DNA of 64,000 nt from the NCBI GenBank assembly GCA_023512135.1, contig JAIMAG010000001.1, forward strand, positions 331,777-395,776, written 5' to 3'. Each line of letters starts with the position of its first letter. The first letter of the stretch is position 1. The notes below the pieces were generated by a model, which did not search any database, had not been told where the DNA came from, and saw nothing but the letters and a program-made list of their open reading frames with translations. Positions 8,642 through 16,451 of this stretch are shown piece by piece. The DNA comes from Terriglobia bacterium. GTDB lineage: Bacteria > Acidobacteriota > Terriglobia > Acidiferrales > UBA7541. Position numbers and translations under genes: made by a program.

Positions 8642-8977
8642 CTAGGCCAGGCCCGCTTCGGCGCGGATAATGTCGTATTTCTCGATGACCGCGGCGATGC
8701 CGATCGGCATCTCGCCGTTCTGTCGCCGCTCGACGCGGACGACGCGACCGTGAGCGCGAATATAGACTTCCGGGCCGCGGGTGATTTCAGCCGGCAGGGT
8801 CAGCGTGAAGTCCAGCTCCATCCCCGGAGCCAATTCTCGATGCACGGTGAAGTAGACGCCACGTGTGGAAATGTCTCGCGTGCGTCCGCTGCTAGGCTCC
8901 GTCTCCGGTTCAGCAACCGTGCGAATGACGACGGGAAGGGAAAGCTCATACCGACGAGCCATACGGCGCTCTGCCAT
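8642..8977 (-). CDS. PilZ domain protein (c-di-GMP receptor)
   Basis: This single-domain PilZ protein has 111 residues. The c-di-GMP binding signature is present: a basic RRMARRY stretch (RxxxR type) at the N-terminus and D-I-S-T-R-G (DxSxxG) around residue 37. PilZ proteins bind c-di-GMP and change the activity of a partner, often in motility or polysaccharide export. The gene lies downstream of the NtrC/kinase pair but has its own consensus-perfect sigma-54 promoter at 9037-9052, giving a leader of about 49 nt. It is therefore probably activated by a nearby sigma-54 activator. Confidence 0.88.
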   Translation of the reverse strand: MAERRMARRYELSLPVVIRTVAEPETEPSSGRTRDISTRGVYFTVHRELAPGMELDFTLTLPAEITRGPEVYIRAHGRVVRVERRQNGEMPIGIAAVIEKYDIIRAEAGLA

Positions 8978-9036
8978 AAATTAGGGGTGCCCCCTCTACA
9001 AGTTTCAATTGCGCCTTGCTCGTATAACTTGGAACG

Positions 9037-9052
9037 AGCAATCACAGTGCCA
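9037..9052 (-). promoter_or_regulatory. Consensus sigma-54 promoter of the PilZ gene
   Basis: Read on the minus strand the sequence is TGGCACTGTGATTGCT, an exact match to TGGCACN5TTGCW. The start site would lie near 9026, 49 nt before the PilZ start codon at 8977. It is in the 355-nt gap 8978-9332, which otherwise holds only the candidate activator site at 9141-9169. Confidence 0.85.
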
Positions 9053-9140
9053 AAGCAGTGCTTTTCTTCTGTCGAAAGGCTCGGCCTGTGAATTCGTTGC
9101 CCGAAGTCCCACCCCAGTGTCCCCGAATCTCTAAGCCTAA

Positions 9141-9169
9141 GTAAACCCTGTTTTTACAAACAGTAAACC
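9141..9169. promoter_or_regulatory. Candidate activator site (UAS) upstream of the sigma-54 promoter
   Basis: A perfect inverted repeat, CTGTTT (9148-9153) and AAACAG (9158-9163), is framed by two direct GTAAACC copies (9141-9147 and 9163-9169) spaced 22 bp, two helical turns. It lies about 90-115 bp upstream of the -24 element at 9047-9052, the usual distance for sigma-54 activator binding. Which activator binds is unknown. Confidence 0.5.
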
Positions 9170-9332
9170 ACAATGGTACCGCACCGGTGGAAGGAATGTA
9201 CCTCAGCGTTCTGACCTTACTTCCGACACGGAATGCCTTTGGCCGCGCTTGCACCCGGGCCGTGAGATTTCCACACGGTCAGGCGAGGCATTCCAGTGCG
9301 AAGAATGTGCAACAGATTGCAGCCCAGAGCTG

Positions 9333-10769
9333 CTAGCCGGTTCGCGGTATGGGAGTCGTTGGGCTCGAACGAGGTCCCCGCCCACCATCCAGTTTGAACT
9401 GGCGCATTTTGTAGAGCAAGGCCTTGTAGCTGATGCCCAGCAGGCGCGCTGCTTCTTTGCGGCTCCAGTTGGTTTTCTCCAGGGCGTCGGCGATGGCTTC
9501 CATTTCCGCTTCGTCCTTCAAACTGCGCACCAGCTCTTTCAAGCCCTGCTCGCGAGGTTGGGCTGATTCCTCCCGCGGTGAGGTTCGCTGGCGGGTTGCG
9601 GCCATTTCCAGCAGTTCGCGGAAGCTCGATTCGTCGTCTTCCAGAATTACATACCGCTTGACGAAGTTTTCCAGCTCACGCAGGTTGCCCGGCCAGGGGT
9701 AGCGCATGGCCGCTTCCATCAGGTGGCTGGAGGGACGGCGCGGGTGTTTGTTGTATTTGTCGGCATACTTTTCCAGGAAGTGCTGGAACAGTACGGGGAT
9801 TTCGCGTGCCCGCTCGCGCAACGGGGGTACGTGGATGGAGAACACGTTCAGGCGGTAGTAGAGGTCTTCGCGGAACCGGCCGCACCGGATGGCTTCCCGC
9901 ACGTTCACATTGGTGGCGGCCAGCACCCGCACGTCGGAGTGCACCAGGTGTCGACCGCCCAGCCGCGAGAACTGGTTGTCCTGGAGTACGTGCAGCAGCT
10001 TCGCCTGCAGGTGCGTGGGCATTTCAGCGATTTCATCCAGGAAGATCGTTCCTTTGTTCGCCAGTTCGAATTTTCCGGGCTTGGCTCGAACGGCACCCGT
10101 GAAGGCGCCCTGTTCGTAGCCGAACAGCTCCGATTCAAGCAGCTCGCCGGGCAGGGCCGCGCAGTTCACCTTCACGAAGGGCTGGTGGGCACGGGGCGAG
10201 CGCAGATGAATCATCCGCGCCACGACTTCTTTGCCCACACCGCTCTCGCCGGAGATGAACACCGGCACGTCCACCGGCGCAATCTGGAGAATTTGCTGCC
10301 GGATTTTCACCATCTGCGGGCTGGCGGCCAGGAAGCAGAGGTCCTCGGTCAATTGCTCGCAGTATTCCCGCAGGGCCTGGTTTTCGGCGCGCAGTTGTCG
10401 TTTCTGGCGGCACTTCAGCATGGCCGCGTCGAGCTCGGATTTCTCGAACGGTTTCGTCAGGTAGTCGTAGGCGCCCAGGCGGATCGCTTCGACGACGGTG
10501 CCCACCTCGTTGGAGCAAGAGAGCATGATCACGTTCAGGGTGGGATCGATCTGCATCATCTCGCGCAGGGTTTCCAGGCCGTCCATCTCCTCCATCAACA
10601 CGTCGAGGATGATGAAATCCGGACGTTCTCCGGCGCCGATGCGTTCGAGCGCCTCTTTGCCGCTGGCGACGGTTTCGACCTGGTATCCGTCCACTTCCAG
10701 CAGCGTCTGCAGGTACTTGCGGATGCTCGGTTCGTCATCCACGACCAGGATGCGTTCTTTTTCTGCCAT
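9333..10769 (-). CDS. NtrC-family sigma-54 response regulator
   Basis: The 478-residue protein has three parts. The receiver domain (about 1-120) has acidic residues D11-D12, phospho-acceptor D56 in FIILDVLM, and SCSN / LTKPF near its end. The AAA+ domain (about 150-385) carries GESGVGKE, the GAFTGA loop and FLDEIAEM. The C-terminal Fis-type helix-turn-helix includes SRKEAARLLGISYKALLYKM. The kinase partner is encoded immediately upstream, 30 nt away, and the ATG at 10769 follows a clear AGGAGGC. The pair is a candidate regulator of the sigma-54 promoters at 9037-9052, 12298-12313 and 501-516. It resembles PrsR of exosortase systems in architecture, but NtrC, AtoC and others share that. Confidence 0.92.
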   Translation of the reverse strand: MAEKERILVVDDEPSIRKYLQTLLEVDGYQVETVASGKEALERIGAGERPDFIILDVLMEEMDGLETLREMMQIDPTLNVIMLSCSNEVGTVVEAIRLGAYDYLTKPFEKSELDAAMLKCRQKRQLRAENQALREYCEQLTEDLCFLAASPQMVKIRQQILQIAPVDVPVFISGESGVGKEVVARMIHLRSPRAHQPFVKVNCAALPGELLESELFGYEQGAFTGAVRAKPGKFELANKGTIFLDEIAEMPTHLQAKLLHVLQDNQFSRLGGRHLVHSDVRVLAATNVNVREAIRCGRFREDLYYRLNVFSIHVPPLRERAREIPVLFQHFLEKYADKYNKHPRRPSSHLMEAAMRYPWPGNLRELENFVKRYVILEDDESSFRELLEMAATRQRTSPREESAQPREQGLKELVRSLKDEAEMEAIADALEKTNWSRKEAARLLGISYKALLYKMRQFKLDGGRGPRSSPTTPIPRTG

Positions 10770-10799
10770 TGCTTGGCCTGCCTCCTGAAAGGCTGCGCG

Positions 10800-12017
10800 T
10801 CACTCGAGATCGGTGGGCAGCAGAAAGGTGAACGTGGCACCGCGGCCGACTTCGCTGTCCACCCAGATCTTGCCGCGATGGGCCTGAACCAGGCGCTTGG
10901 CGATGGCCAGCCCCAGGCCCATCCCGGAGGAAGAGCGGTCCACGCGCACGAAGTCCTCAAAAATTTCCTGGTGAAATTCCGGGGCGATCCCCGTGCCGCT
11001 GTCCGTCACCGAAACTTTCACGCTGTTGAACTGCGTTGCTTGGGTTTGCCGTCGTTCCACGGCCGGCACGAGCTGGGCGATGCGTCGCTCCCAGAAGTGC
11101 GGTTCGGCTGTGATCCGCACCCGGCCGCCCGCCGGGGTGTGTTTGAGCGCATTGTCCAGCAGATTCACGATGACCTGCTGCACCTTTTGATAGTCGAACT
11201 TGAAGGCAGGAAGTTCGGGCGCCAAGTGCGTTTCCAGTCGTACCTGCTTGCGCAGGGCGGCATCGTGCCAGCGAGAAACGATCTCCTCGATGCAGTCCCG
11301 CAGGTCATTCTGGCGTATGTGCAGCACCAGCTTGCCGCTCTCCAGCGCTGAGTAGTTCAGGAACATGGAGACCAGGCGCACCAGTCGTTCGCAGCTTTCT
11401 TTGGATTCCTGCAGGATGTCGCGCTGTTTTTCGTTCAGTCTGCCGAGCGAGCCCGACAGCAGCAGGTCGTAATAGCCTTTCATGACCGCCAGCGGAGTTT
11501 TCAGCTCATGCGCCGCCGATGCCAGAAACACGGTCTTTTGCCGGTTCACTTCCTGCAGCCGCAGGTAGGCAGCCAGCAGATTCCGGTAGGTAATCTCTCG
11601 TTCTTGCAGCAGCTCCTGCATGGTCTGCTGCAGGTTGCTCTCTGCAGGCACCGTCGGGGACGGTTCGATGTAAACGACCAGCCAGTCCGGCTCCGGCAGC
11701 CAGCGAATCCGCATCCGCACCTGTTCGCCGTGGCATTCGACCGGAAGGCAGACTTCCTGCTCGCCGCTCTCCAGCGGGACAAACACGCTGCGGGCATCCA
11801 GCCGCAACAGATCGGCAAACAAGTTCGGGCGCTCCGGCCCGCTCAACTGGAAGCCGTGCTCTTGCAGACATTGCTGGGCGCGAAGATTCGCAAACAGGAT
11901 GCGACCGCTTCGCTCGGCTACCAGCAGCGGCCGGTCCAAACCGTCCAGCAGCGAAGAGATCAGCGAAAGGGCAAGCACGCCCCCGTTCTGCTGCTCGAGC
12001 GTGATGGTCTTACCCAA
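10800..12017 (-). CDS. Soluble PAS sensor histidine kinase
   Basis: The 405-residue kinase starts with a PAS-like domain (about 15-120, RPLLVAERSGRILFANLRAQ). A helical linker leads to the dimerisation domain with the phospho-acceptor histidine near residue 170 in SAAHELKTPL. The HATPase domain has the N box (NLLDNALKHTP), G1 (DSGTGIAP) and G2 (GMGLGLAIAK). No membrane segment is present, so the signal is cytoplasmic. It starts with TTG at 12017 behind AGGGAGGGG, and the cognate response regulator follows after 30 nt. It differs from the membrane-bound PrsK of classical exosortase systems. Confidence 0.92.
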   Translation of the reverse strand: MGKTITLEQQNGGVLALSLISSLLDGLDRPLLVAERSGRILFANLRAQQCLQEHGFQLSGPERPNLFADLLRLDARSVFVPLESGEQEVCLPVECHGEQVRMRIRWLPEPDWLVVYIEPSPTVPAESNLQQTMQELLQEREITYRNLLAAYLRLQEVNRQKTVFLASAAHELKTPLAVMKGYYDLLLSGSLGRLNEKQRDILQESKESCERLVRLVSMFLNYSALESGKLVLHIRQNDLRDCIEEIVSRWHDAALRKQVRLETHLAPELPAFKFDYQKVQQVIVNLLDNALKHTPAGGRVRITAEPHFWERRIAQLVPAVERRQTQATQFNSVKVSVTDSGTGIAPEFHQEIFEDFVRVDRSSSGMGLGLAIAKRLVQAHRGKIWVDSEVGRGATFTFLLPTDLE

Positions 12018-12211
12018 AAAGCCCCTCCCTGGACACCCCGCACATTTTCAATCTGAGTCTGTTGATGAGGAGTTCCTTTGGTTAAGCTGTCTTGCTTACA
12101 GCGGGAAGCGGGAAGGAATACTCGCAGATGGACAAATCCGTGTCAATGGGAAATGCGTTCTATTTTGCACAATTTGAGAAAAGAAGTTGTTCATATGAAT
12201 CCGATTGTCCT

Positions 12212-12239
12212 GTGGAAATTATTTTCCACTTGTGGAAAA
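12212..12239. promoter_or_regulatory. Triple GTGGAAA half-site array (overlapping palindromes)
   Basis: Three GTGGAAA half-sites alternate in orientation: 12212-12218 forward, 12223-12229 reverse, 12232-12238 forward. The first two form a 7-bp inverted repeat with spacer TTAT. The last two form an 8-bp perfect repeat (TTTTCCAC, TT, GTGGAAAA). It lies about 60-85 bp upstream of the sigma-54-like element at 12298 and could serve either divergent gene. Confidence 0.5.
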
Positions 12240-12297
12240 CAAAATTAAATGCTTGAAAGTAAAAGGAATAGTTCAATGTCGACTCCCCTGCTGTCAT

Positions 12298-12313
12298 TTG
12301 TACTCTAATTGCA
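12298..12313 (+). promoter_or_regulatory. Degenerate sigma-54 promoter of second PilZ gene
   Basis: TTGTACTCTAATTGCA has a perfect -12 element (TTGCA) with correct spacing, but two changes in the -24 element (TTGTAC for TGGCAC). The start site would be near 12325, 25 nt before the PilZ ATG. The nearby palindrome array supports it, but the altered -24 makes it uncertain. Confidence 0.35.
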
Positions 12314-12349
12314 TGAAGAAGCGAGGACTAGAACGAGAGTACCAAAGCG

Positions 12350-12709
12350 ATGACTGAGTTTCGTCAGAAGTTCGGCGCGGATCTGTCAAACCTTTCTTTG
12401 CCCGAGCGGCGGCGTTCGCCGAGACTCCGATTGCAGGTTCCGGTTTTTCTCCGTGGCGTAGATGCCAGAGGGGAAGAGTTCCTGGACCTGACCAAGACAC
12501 TGAATATCAGTGCTGTGGGCGCTGTTGTGGCCACCACGCGGCTGTTTCACATCGACGAATTGCTCTTGCTGACGGTGCCCGCGCCGGCCACACCGGCCAG
12601 CCGCATCCTGCCGCCACCTGCTGCTCCGATTCCCGCGAGGGTGCGGCGACTTCAAATGGCCGAGGAAGTGCGTTTGCTGGGGGTGGAATTTCTGAAGCCA
12701 CTCGAATGA
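12350..12709 (+). CDS. PilZ domain protein (c-di-GMP receptor)
   Basis: This is a second small PilZ protein, 119 residues long. It shows the RRRSPRLRLQVPVFLRG start (arginine signature) and L-N-I-S-A-V-G (NxSxxG form of the second motif) near residue 47. The centre is proline/alanine-rich (VPAPATPASRILPPPAAPIPARV), unusual for a minimal PilZ domain, and may form a flexible loop. It is transcribed away from the kinase/response-regulator operon across a shared control region and may be regulated by it. The ribosome-binding site is weak. Confidence 0.85.
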   Translation: MTEFRQKFGADLSNLSLPERRRSPRLRLQVPVFLRGVDARGEEFLDLTKTLNISAVGAVVATTRLFHIDELLLLTVPAPATPASRILPPPAAPIPARVRRLQMAEEVRLLGVEFLKPLE

Positions 12710-12980
12710 CGGTTTTGCCTGCGAAGAGTTTTGTGCTTGCTGCTCCCCAGCCCAGACCGCAGATGCAGCGAAAATGCCTTTTTGTCCCACCCCATTCCAT
12801 TTTTCGGCAAGACTCGTTTCCTGAAGGCATTTTTATTCGGTTTGCAGATTCCCGGACACCGGCAGAATCTTTTTGCGATGGTATGCTGTTTGCTCGGAAA
12901 GTTGTGGAGAGGAAGTGTGTGCGCGGGTTGCCGCGCAGCGAGGACAGGACACCTGAAAAACATCTGAGCACCCAGCCCCG

Positions 12981-14096
12981 ATGAACACCGAGGACACTTT
13001 TCTCGAATTGCTGGTCGACACGCTGGAGGGGCTTGACCGTCCGGCGCGGGCCCAGTTTTTGCAGCGCTTCTTCCGCACCGTGGCCCACGTCGATCTGACC
13101 GAGGAGCTGGCGCTGCACTACTGGGAGCAGGTGCTCGAACGCCGCAAGGAGCTCTCTGAAAGCCAGGGGAAGCCAGTTTCGCTGAAAACGGCGCTGGTTT
13201 CCGTGATGGCTTCCACCGACCTGTTGCGCCTGCCCATTCTGATGGAGTATGCCGAGCTGAAGCAGTTGCGCATCAATGCGGCCACTGATGCGCTCACCGG
13301 CCTCTACAATCGCCGGCTCTTCGACGAACAGTTCACGCGCGAGCTGAACCGCGCGCAGCGTCATGCCCATCCGCTCGCCCTGATTATCCTCGATCTCCAC
13401 ATGTTCAAAGAGGTGAACGATCGCCACGGACACGTTCAGGGCGACCGCGTGCTCGAGGCGGCCGCGAGAACTTTGTGGCGTTCGATTCGTGCTTCGGACT
13501 ATGCCTTTCGCATCGGCGGCGATGAATTTGCTCTGCTCCTGCCCCAGGCCGATGCCGATGATGCCCACAAGCTGGCTCAGCGCGTCCGCACGAATTACGA
13601 AGCAGCGGTGCTTCCGATGAAGCTCGACCTGCTGCCGGCCATGGACTACGGCGTTGCGGTCTACCCGGAGGACGGCGATACCAAAGAAGCACTGATTCGG
13701 GTTGCGGACGAGCGCCTCTACCAGATGAAGGGGCAGCCCTTGCAGAAGCCGGCCGCCCGCCGCGAAGCACCGGTGGAACGTCCCGCGGCTTCCCCGCGCC
13801 CGGAGCCGGTGGCCAAGCCAGCCGCGGGAGTCGAACGTCGCCGTTGGGAGCGCGTCTCGCTCTCCGGCACCCGTGCCTACGCCGTGCTGGGTGAAGAAGG
13901 TGGCCAGACGGCTCGTGTCGTGGACCTCAGCTATGGCGGCGTGGCCCTGCAGATGGACAACCCCGAACAGACTCCCAATCTTTTCCAGGCGGTGCTCCAC
14001 GTGCCCATCCTGCCGCCGGTCAAGGTCAACCTGCGCAAGGCCTACGTTCGCGCCGGCCCCAACGGCCCGCGCGTGGGCTGTGCGTTCGTCTCCTGA
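12981..14096 (+). CDS. Diguanylate cyclase fused to a PilZ domain
   Basis: The 371-residue protein has three parts. Residues 1-85 are helical and of unknown function. A GGDEF domain (about 95-250) has the signature G179-G-D-E-F183, preceded by the inhibitory I-site R-A-S-D exactly five residues upstream. A C-terminal PilZ domain (about 285-371) has ERRRWERVSLSG and DLSYGG. The GGDEF domain should make c-di-GMP from two GTP, the I-site should allow product inhibition, and the PilZ domain could sense the product. A Pro/Ala linker (about 255-283) joins the domains. No signal peptide or receiver is present. The start at 12981 has no strong ribosome-binding site. The preceding gap 12710-12980 holds only an extended -10-like TGGTATGCT. 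Confidence 0.9.
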   Translation: MNTEDTFLELLVDTLEGLDRPARAQFLQRFFRTVAHVDLTEELALHYWEQVLERRKELSESQGKPVSLKTALVSVMASTDLLRLPILMEYAELKQLRINAATDALTGLYNRRLFDEQFTRELNRAQRHAHPLALIILDLHMFKEVNDRHGHVQGDRVLEAAARTLWRSIRASDYAFRIGGDEFALLLPQADADDAHKLAQRVRTNYEAAVLPMKLDLLPAMDYGVAVYPEDGDTKEALIRVADERLYQMKGQPLQKPAARREAPVERPAASPRPEPVAKPAAGVERRRWERVSLSGTRAYAVLGEEGGQTARVVDLSYGGVALQMDNPEQTPNLFQAVLHVPILPPVKVNLRKAYVRAGPNGPRVGCAFVS

Positions 14097-14159
14097 GGCC
14101 CGGCTGCGCCGACCTCGCTTTGCAACCCGACGTGTTCCTGCTAGCCTAGCGAGCGGCTC

Positions 14160-15155
14160 ATGTCTGCCTTCGGTCGCGTTCTCGTCACCGGCGGCGCCGG
14201 TTTCATCGGTTCGCACCTCTGTGAAGCGCTGCTGCGCCGCGGCGTCCAACTGACCATCGTGGACCGCCTGGACGACTTCTATGCCCCCGCCTGGAAGCGG
14301 GCCAACCTCGAAGACCTGCGCGCGATTGCGCCGTTTGTCTTCTCTCCGGCCGATATTTGCGACTTCGCTGCGCTCGAGCACGCGTTCGCAACCGCGCACC
14401 CGGACGCGGTCGTTCATCTGGCTGCGCGGGCCGGCGTGCGACCTTCGGTCGAGCAGCCGCTGCTGTTTGAACGCATCAACGTGACCGGCACGCTGCATGT
14501 CCTCGAGCTCTGCCGCCGATTCGGTGTTCGCAAGCTCATTTTCGGCTCTTCCAGTTCGGTCTACGGGGCTTCGGCGCGCGCACCGTTCCGCGAGGATCAG
14601 GCGGATCTTCGTCCGGTTTCGCCCTATGCCGTGACGAAACTGGCCGGCGAGACGTACTGCTACACCTACGCACACCTGTTTCGCCTGCCCGTGATTTGCC
14701 TGCGCCTGTTCACGGTCTACGGCCCGCGCCAGCGGCCCGACCTGGCCATCCACAAGTTCGTCGCTTTGCTGGAAGCCGGCCAGCCCCTGCCGATCTTCGG
14801 CGACGGCTCCAGCGGGCGCGACTACACCTATGTGGACGACATCGTGGCCGGCATGCTCGCCGCCCTGGAGTTCGATCCGGCGACGACGTCTCCGGGGGCG
14901 CCGTTCGAGGTTTTCAACCTGGGCAACTCTCGCCCGGTGACGCTGCGCGAGCTGGTCGCGGCGCTCGAGCGCGTCACCGGACGCGCGGCCCGGTGCGAGT
15001 ACCGGCCCGCGCAGTCCGGCGATGTTCCGCTCACCTGGGCCGACATCGGCAAAGCCGAGCGGTGGCTCGGCTATCGGCCGGCGACGCCGCTCGAAGAAGG
15101 CCTGCGCCGGTTCGTGGCCTGGTATCGCTCGGCGGACCCCCGTCGCCGCGCATAA
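14160..15155 (+). CDS. NAD-dependent sugar-nucleotide epimerase/dehydratase
   Basis: This 331-residue extended short-chain dehydrogenase has the NAD-binding GGAGFIGSHL near residue 10, the SSSSVYG segment near 130 and the catalytic Y-A-V-T-K near residue 155. The pattern ENIN-VTGTLH-VLE plus FTVYGPRQRPDLA is typical of UDP-glucuronate 4-epimerases and related UDP-sugar epimerases. It probably makes UDP-galacturonate or a similar precursor for surface glycan. The exact substrate cannot be read from sequence alone. It is not obviously in an operon with its neighbours. Confidence 0.85.
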   Translation: MSAFGRVLVTGGAGFIGSHLCEALLRRGVQLTIVDRLDDFYAPAWKRANLEDLRAIAPFVFSPADICDFAALEHAFATAHPDAVVHLAARAGVRPSVEQPLLFERINVTGTLHVLELCRRFGVRKLIFGSSSSVYGASARAPFREDQADLRPVSPYAVTKLAGETYCYTYAHLFRLPVICLRLFTVYGPRQRPDLAIHKFVALLEAGQPLPIFGDGSSGRDYTYVDDIVAGMLAALEFDPATTSPGAPFEVFNLGNSRPVTLRELVAALERVTGRAARCEYRPAQSGDVPLTWADIGKAERWLGYRPATPLEEGLRRFVAWYRSADPRRRA

Positions 15156-15184
15156 GCGGAGCATACCCGGTGTAAAGATTTCGC

Positions 15185-15220
15185 TGGACAACCGGAATCG
15201 AATCATAGATAATTTTCTAT
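15185..15220 (+). promoter_or_regulatory. arsR promoter with overlapping ArsR-type operator; leaderless start
   Basis: A -35 box TGGACA (15185-15190), a 17-nt spacer and a -10 box GATAAT (15208-15213) place transcription start about 7 nt later, at or next to the ATG at 15221. A palindrome ATAGA-N6-TCTAT (15205-15220) covers the -10 box and start site and abuts the ATG. This is a logical autorepressor operator. There is no Shine-Dalgarno sequence. Confidence 0.65.
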
Positions 15221-15547
15221 ATGAAAGCTGCGGCGAAACGCCCGGTACCCGGCGAGGCTGTGGATGTGCAGTTGAAAGCCGTTGCAGATCCCACACGCCG
15301 AAGGATTCTGGAGCTGCTGAAGCGCCGGGGCTGCTGCACGCTGGAGGCGGTGCGGGCCTCCGACCCGGGCATGTGCGTCTGTGACCTGGAAGCGCAACTC
15401 GGGCTCACCCAGCCGACCGTCACCTACCATCTGCAGCTGCTGCGCGAGGCCGGGCTGATCACGACGCGCCGGATCGGCCGGTGGCTCTATTGCCGGCGCA
15501 ACGAGGAAGCGCTCGACCGCCTGGGCCAGTGGCTGAAGGACCTATGA
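15221..15547 (+). CDS. arsR: ArsR-family metalloregulator
   Basis: This 108-residue winged-helix repressor contains the metal-site motif C-V-C-D-L at the start of helix alpha-3 (GMCVCDLEAQLGLTQPTVTYHLQLL), as in arsenite-sensing ArsR. An additional pair of cysteines, GCCTL, lies earlier. Arsenite binding should release the repressor from DNA. The gene precedes the arsenite methyltransferase by 59 nt. It seems to be translated from a leaderless transcript, with its own operator at 15205-15220 and a related palindrome before arsM. Confidence 0.9.
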   Translation: MKAAAKRPVPGEAVDVQLKAVADPTRRRILELLKRRGCCTLEAVRASDPGMCVCDLEAQLGLTQPTVTYHLQLLREAGLITTRRIGRWLYCRRNEEALDRLGQWLKDL

Positions 15548-15566
15548 AAATTTTTTCGCTGTACAG

Positions 15567-15586
15567 ATAGAAGAACATCAATCTAT
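15567..15586 (+). promoter_or_regulatory. Second ATAGA/TCTAT palindrome, before arsM
   Basis: ATAGA (15567-15571) and TCTAT (15582-15586) repeat the half-sites of the arsR operator, here with a 10-nt spacer. It lies in the 59-nt arsR-arsM gap just upstream of AAGGAG. It may be a second ArsR site. Confidence 0.4.
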
Positions 15587-15606
15587 GAAAGGAGCGAGCC
15601 AGAGCC

Positions 15607-16380
15607 ATGAGCCAGACCTTTTCGGACAAAGAAGCCATTCACACTGCGGTGACCCGCACCTATGGTGCAGTGGCCAGAAGCCGCCACCTCACCCCGCCGG
15701 AGACCGCCTGCTGTGGGCCACAGGAGCTGCCCATCGCCGATTACTCTCCCGAAGAAATCGCTTCCGTGCCGCCGGGTGCGTACCTCGGCGAAGGGAGCGG
15801 CAATCCGGTGCGTTTTTCCGGTCTGGTGCCGGGGGAAATTGTGGTGGACCTGGGTGCGGGCGCCGGCATGGATTCGTTTCTCGCTGCGAACCGGGTCGGC
15901 CCGAGCGGCCACGTCTACGGTTTTGACCTGACGCCGGAGATGGTCCGCCGCGCCCGAAGGTTGGCTGCCGCAGCCGGCATCCGCCATGTCAGTTTCGAGC
16001 AGGCCGATATCGAACATCTGCCACTCGCCGATGCTGTGGCGGATGTGGTCATCAGCAATTGCGTCATCAACCTGACGCCGGACAAGCGTGCCGTGTATCG
16101 CGAAATTTTCCGGGTCCTGCGGCCGGGCGGAAGGCTGTCGGTGGCCGACATCGTGCTGCGCGGCACGCCGGAGGCGGTGGCGGCGTTTCGCACTTCTGCG
16201 ACCGCGGAGAACTGGTGTGCCTGCGTTTCGGGGGCGCTGCGCGAGGAAGACTATCTGGCGGCGATCCGCGAAGCCGGCTTCACCGACGTCGAAATTGTGG
16301 CCGAGCGCCCCGGACAGTTTCAGCCGGGCGGCGATGTGCGCAGTGTCGCCGTTACGATCACCGCGCGCAAACCGGCCTAG
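15607..16380 (+). CDS. arsM: Arsenite S-adenosylmethionine methyltransferase
   Basis: The 257-residue class I methyltransferase has the SAM motif VVDLGAGAGMDSFLA. Cysteines sit where ArsM binds As(III): C35-C36 in ETACCGP, C152 in ISNCVINL and C204 (with C206) in NWCACVSGAL. The spacing between C152 and C204 agrees with the conserved pair of characterised ArsM enzymes. It converts arsenite to methylated, partly volatile species, a detoxification route. It follows arsR and is probably under its control. No arsenite efflux pump or reductase is adjacent, so methylation appears to be the local resistance strategy. Confidence 0.92.
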   Translation: MSQTFSDKEAIHTAVTRTYGAVARSRHLTPPETACCGPQELPIADYSPEEIASVPPGAYLGEGSGNPVRFSGLVPGEIVVDLGAGAGMDSFLAANRVGPSGHVYGFDLTPEMVRRARRLAAAAGIRHVSFEQADIEHLPLADAVADVVISNCVINLTPDKRAVYREIFRVLRPGGRLSVADIVLRGTPEAVAAFRTSATAENWCACVSGALREEDYLAAIREAGFTDVEIVAERPGQFQPGGDVRSVAVTITARKPA

Positions 16381-16451
16381 CGGCCGCGGACGCGCTCTTT
16401 CGTACGGAGACCACCGGAACCGCTCGCGCGGAGCTGCGGAGTTCGCGTCGT

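Larger units (their letters stand above)
12018..12349. other. Divergent control region between kinase and PilZ genes
   Basis: This 332-nt gap separates the leftward kinase operon from the rightward PilZ gene. It is markedly more AT-rich than its surroundings (12100-12320). It holds the triple GTGGAAA array (12212-12239) and a degenerate sigma-54 element (12298-12313), listed separately. I see no gene in it. Confidence 0.6.

Noticed and set aside
12507..15296. 929-residue open frame on the minus strand
   Set aside because: It lies antisense to the GGDEF-PilZ, epimerase and PilZ genes, which have clear motifs; its translation is low-complexity Arg/Gln/Gly-rich with no domain, as expected from a GC-rich shadow frame.
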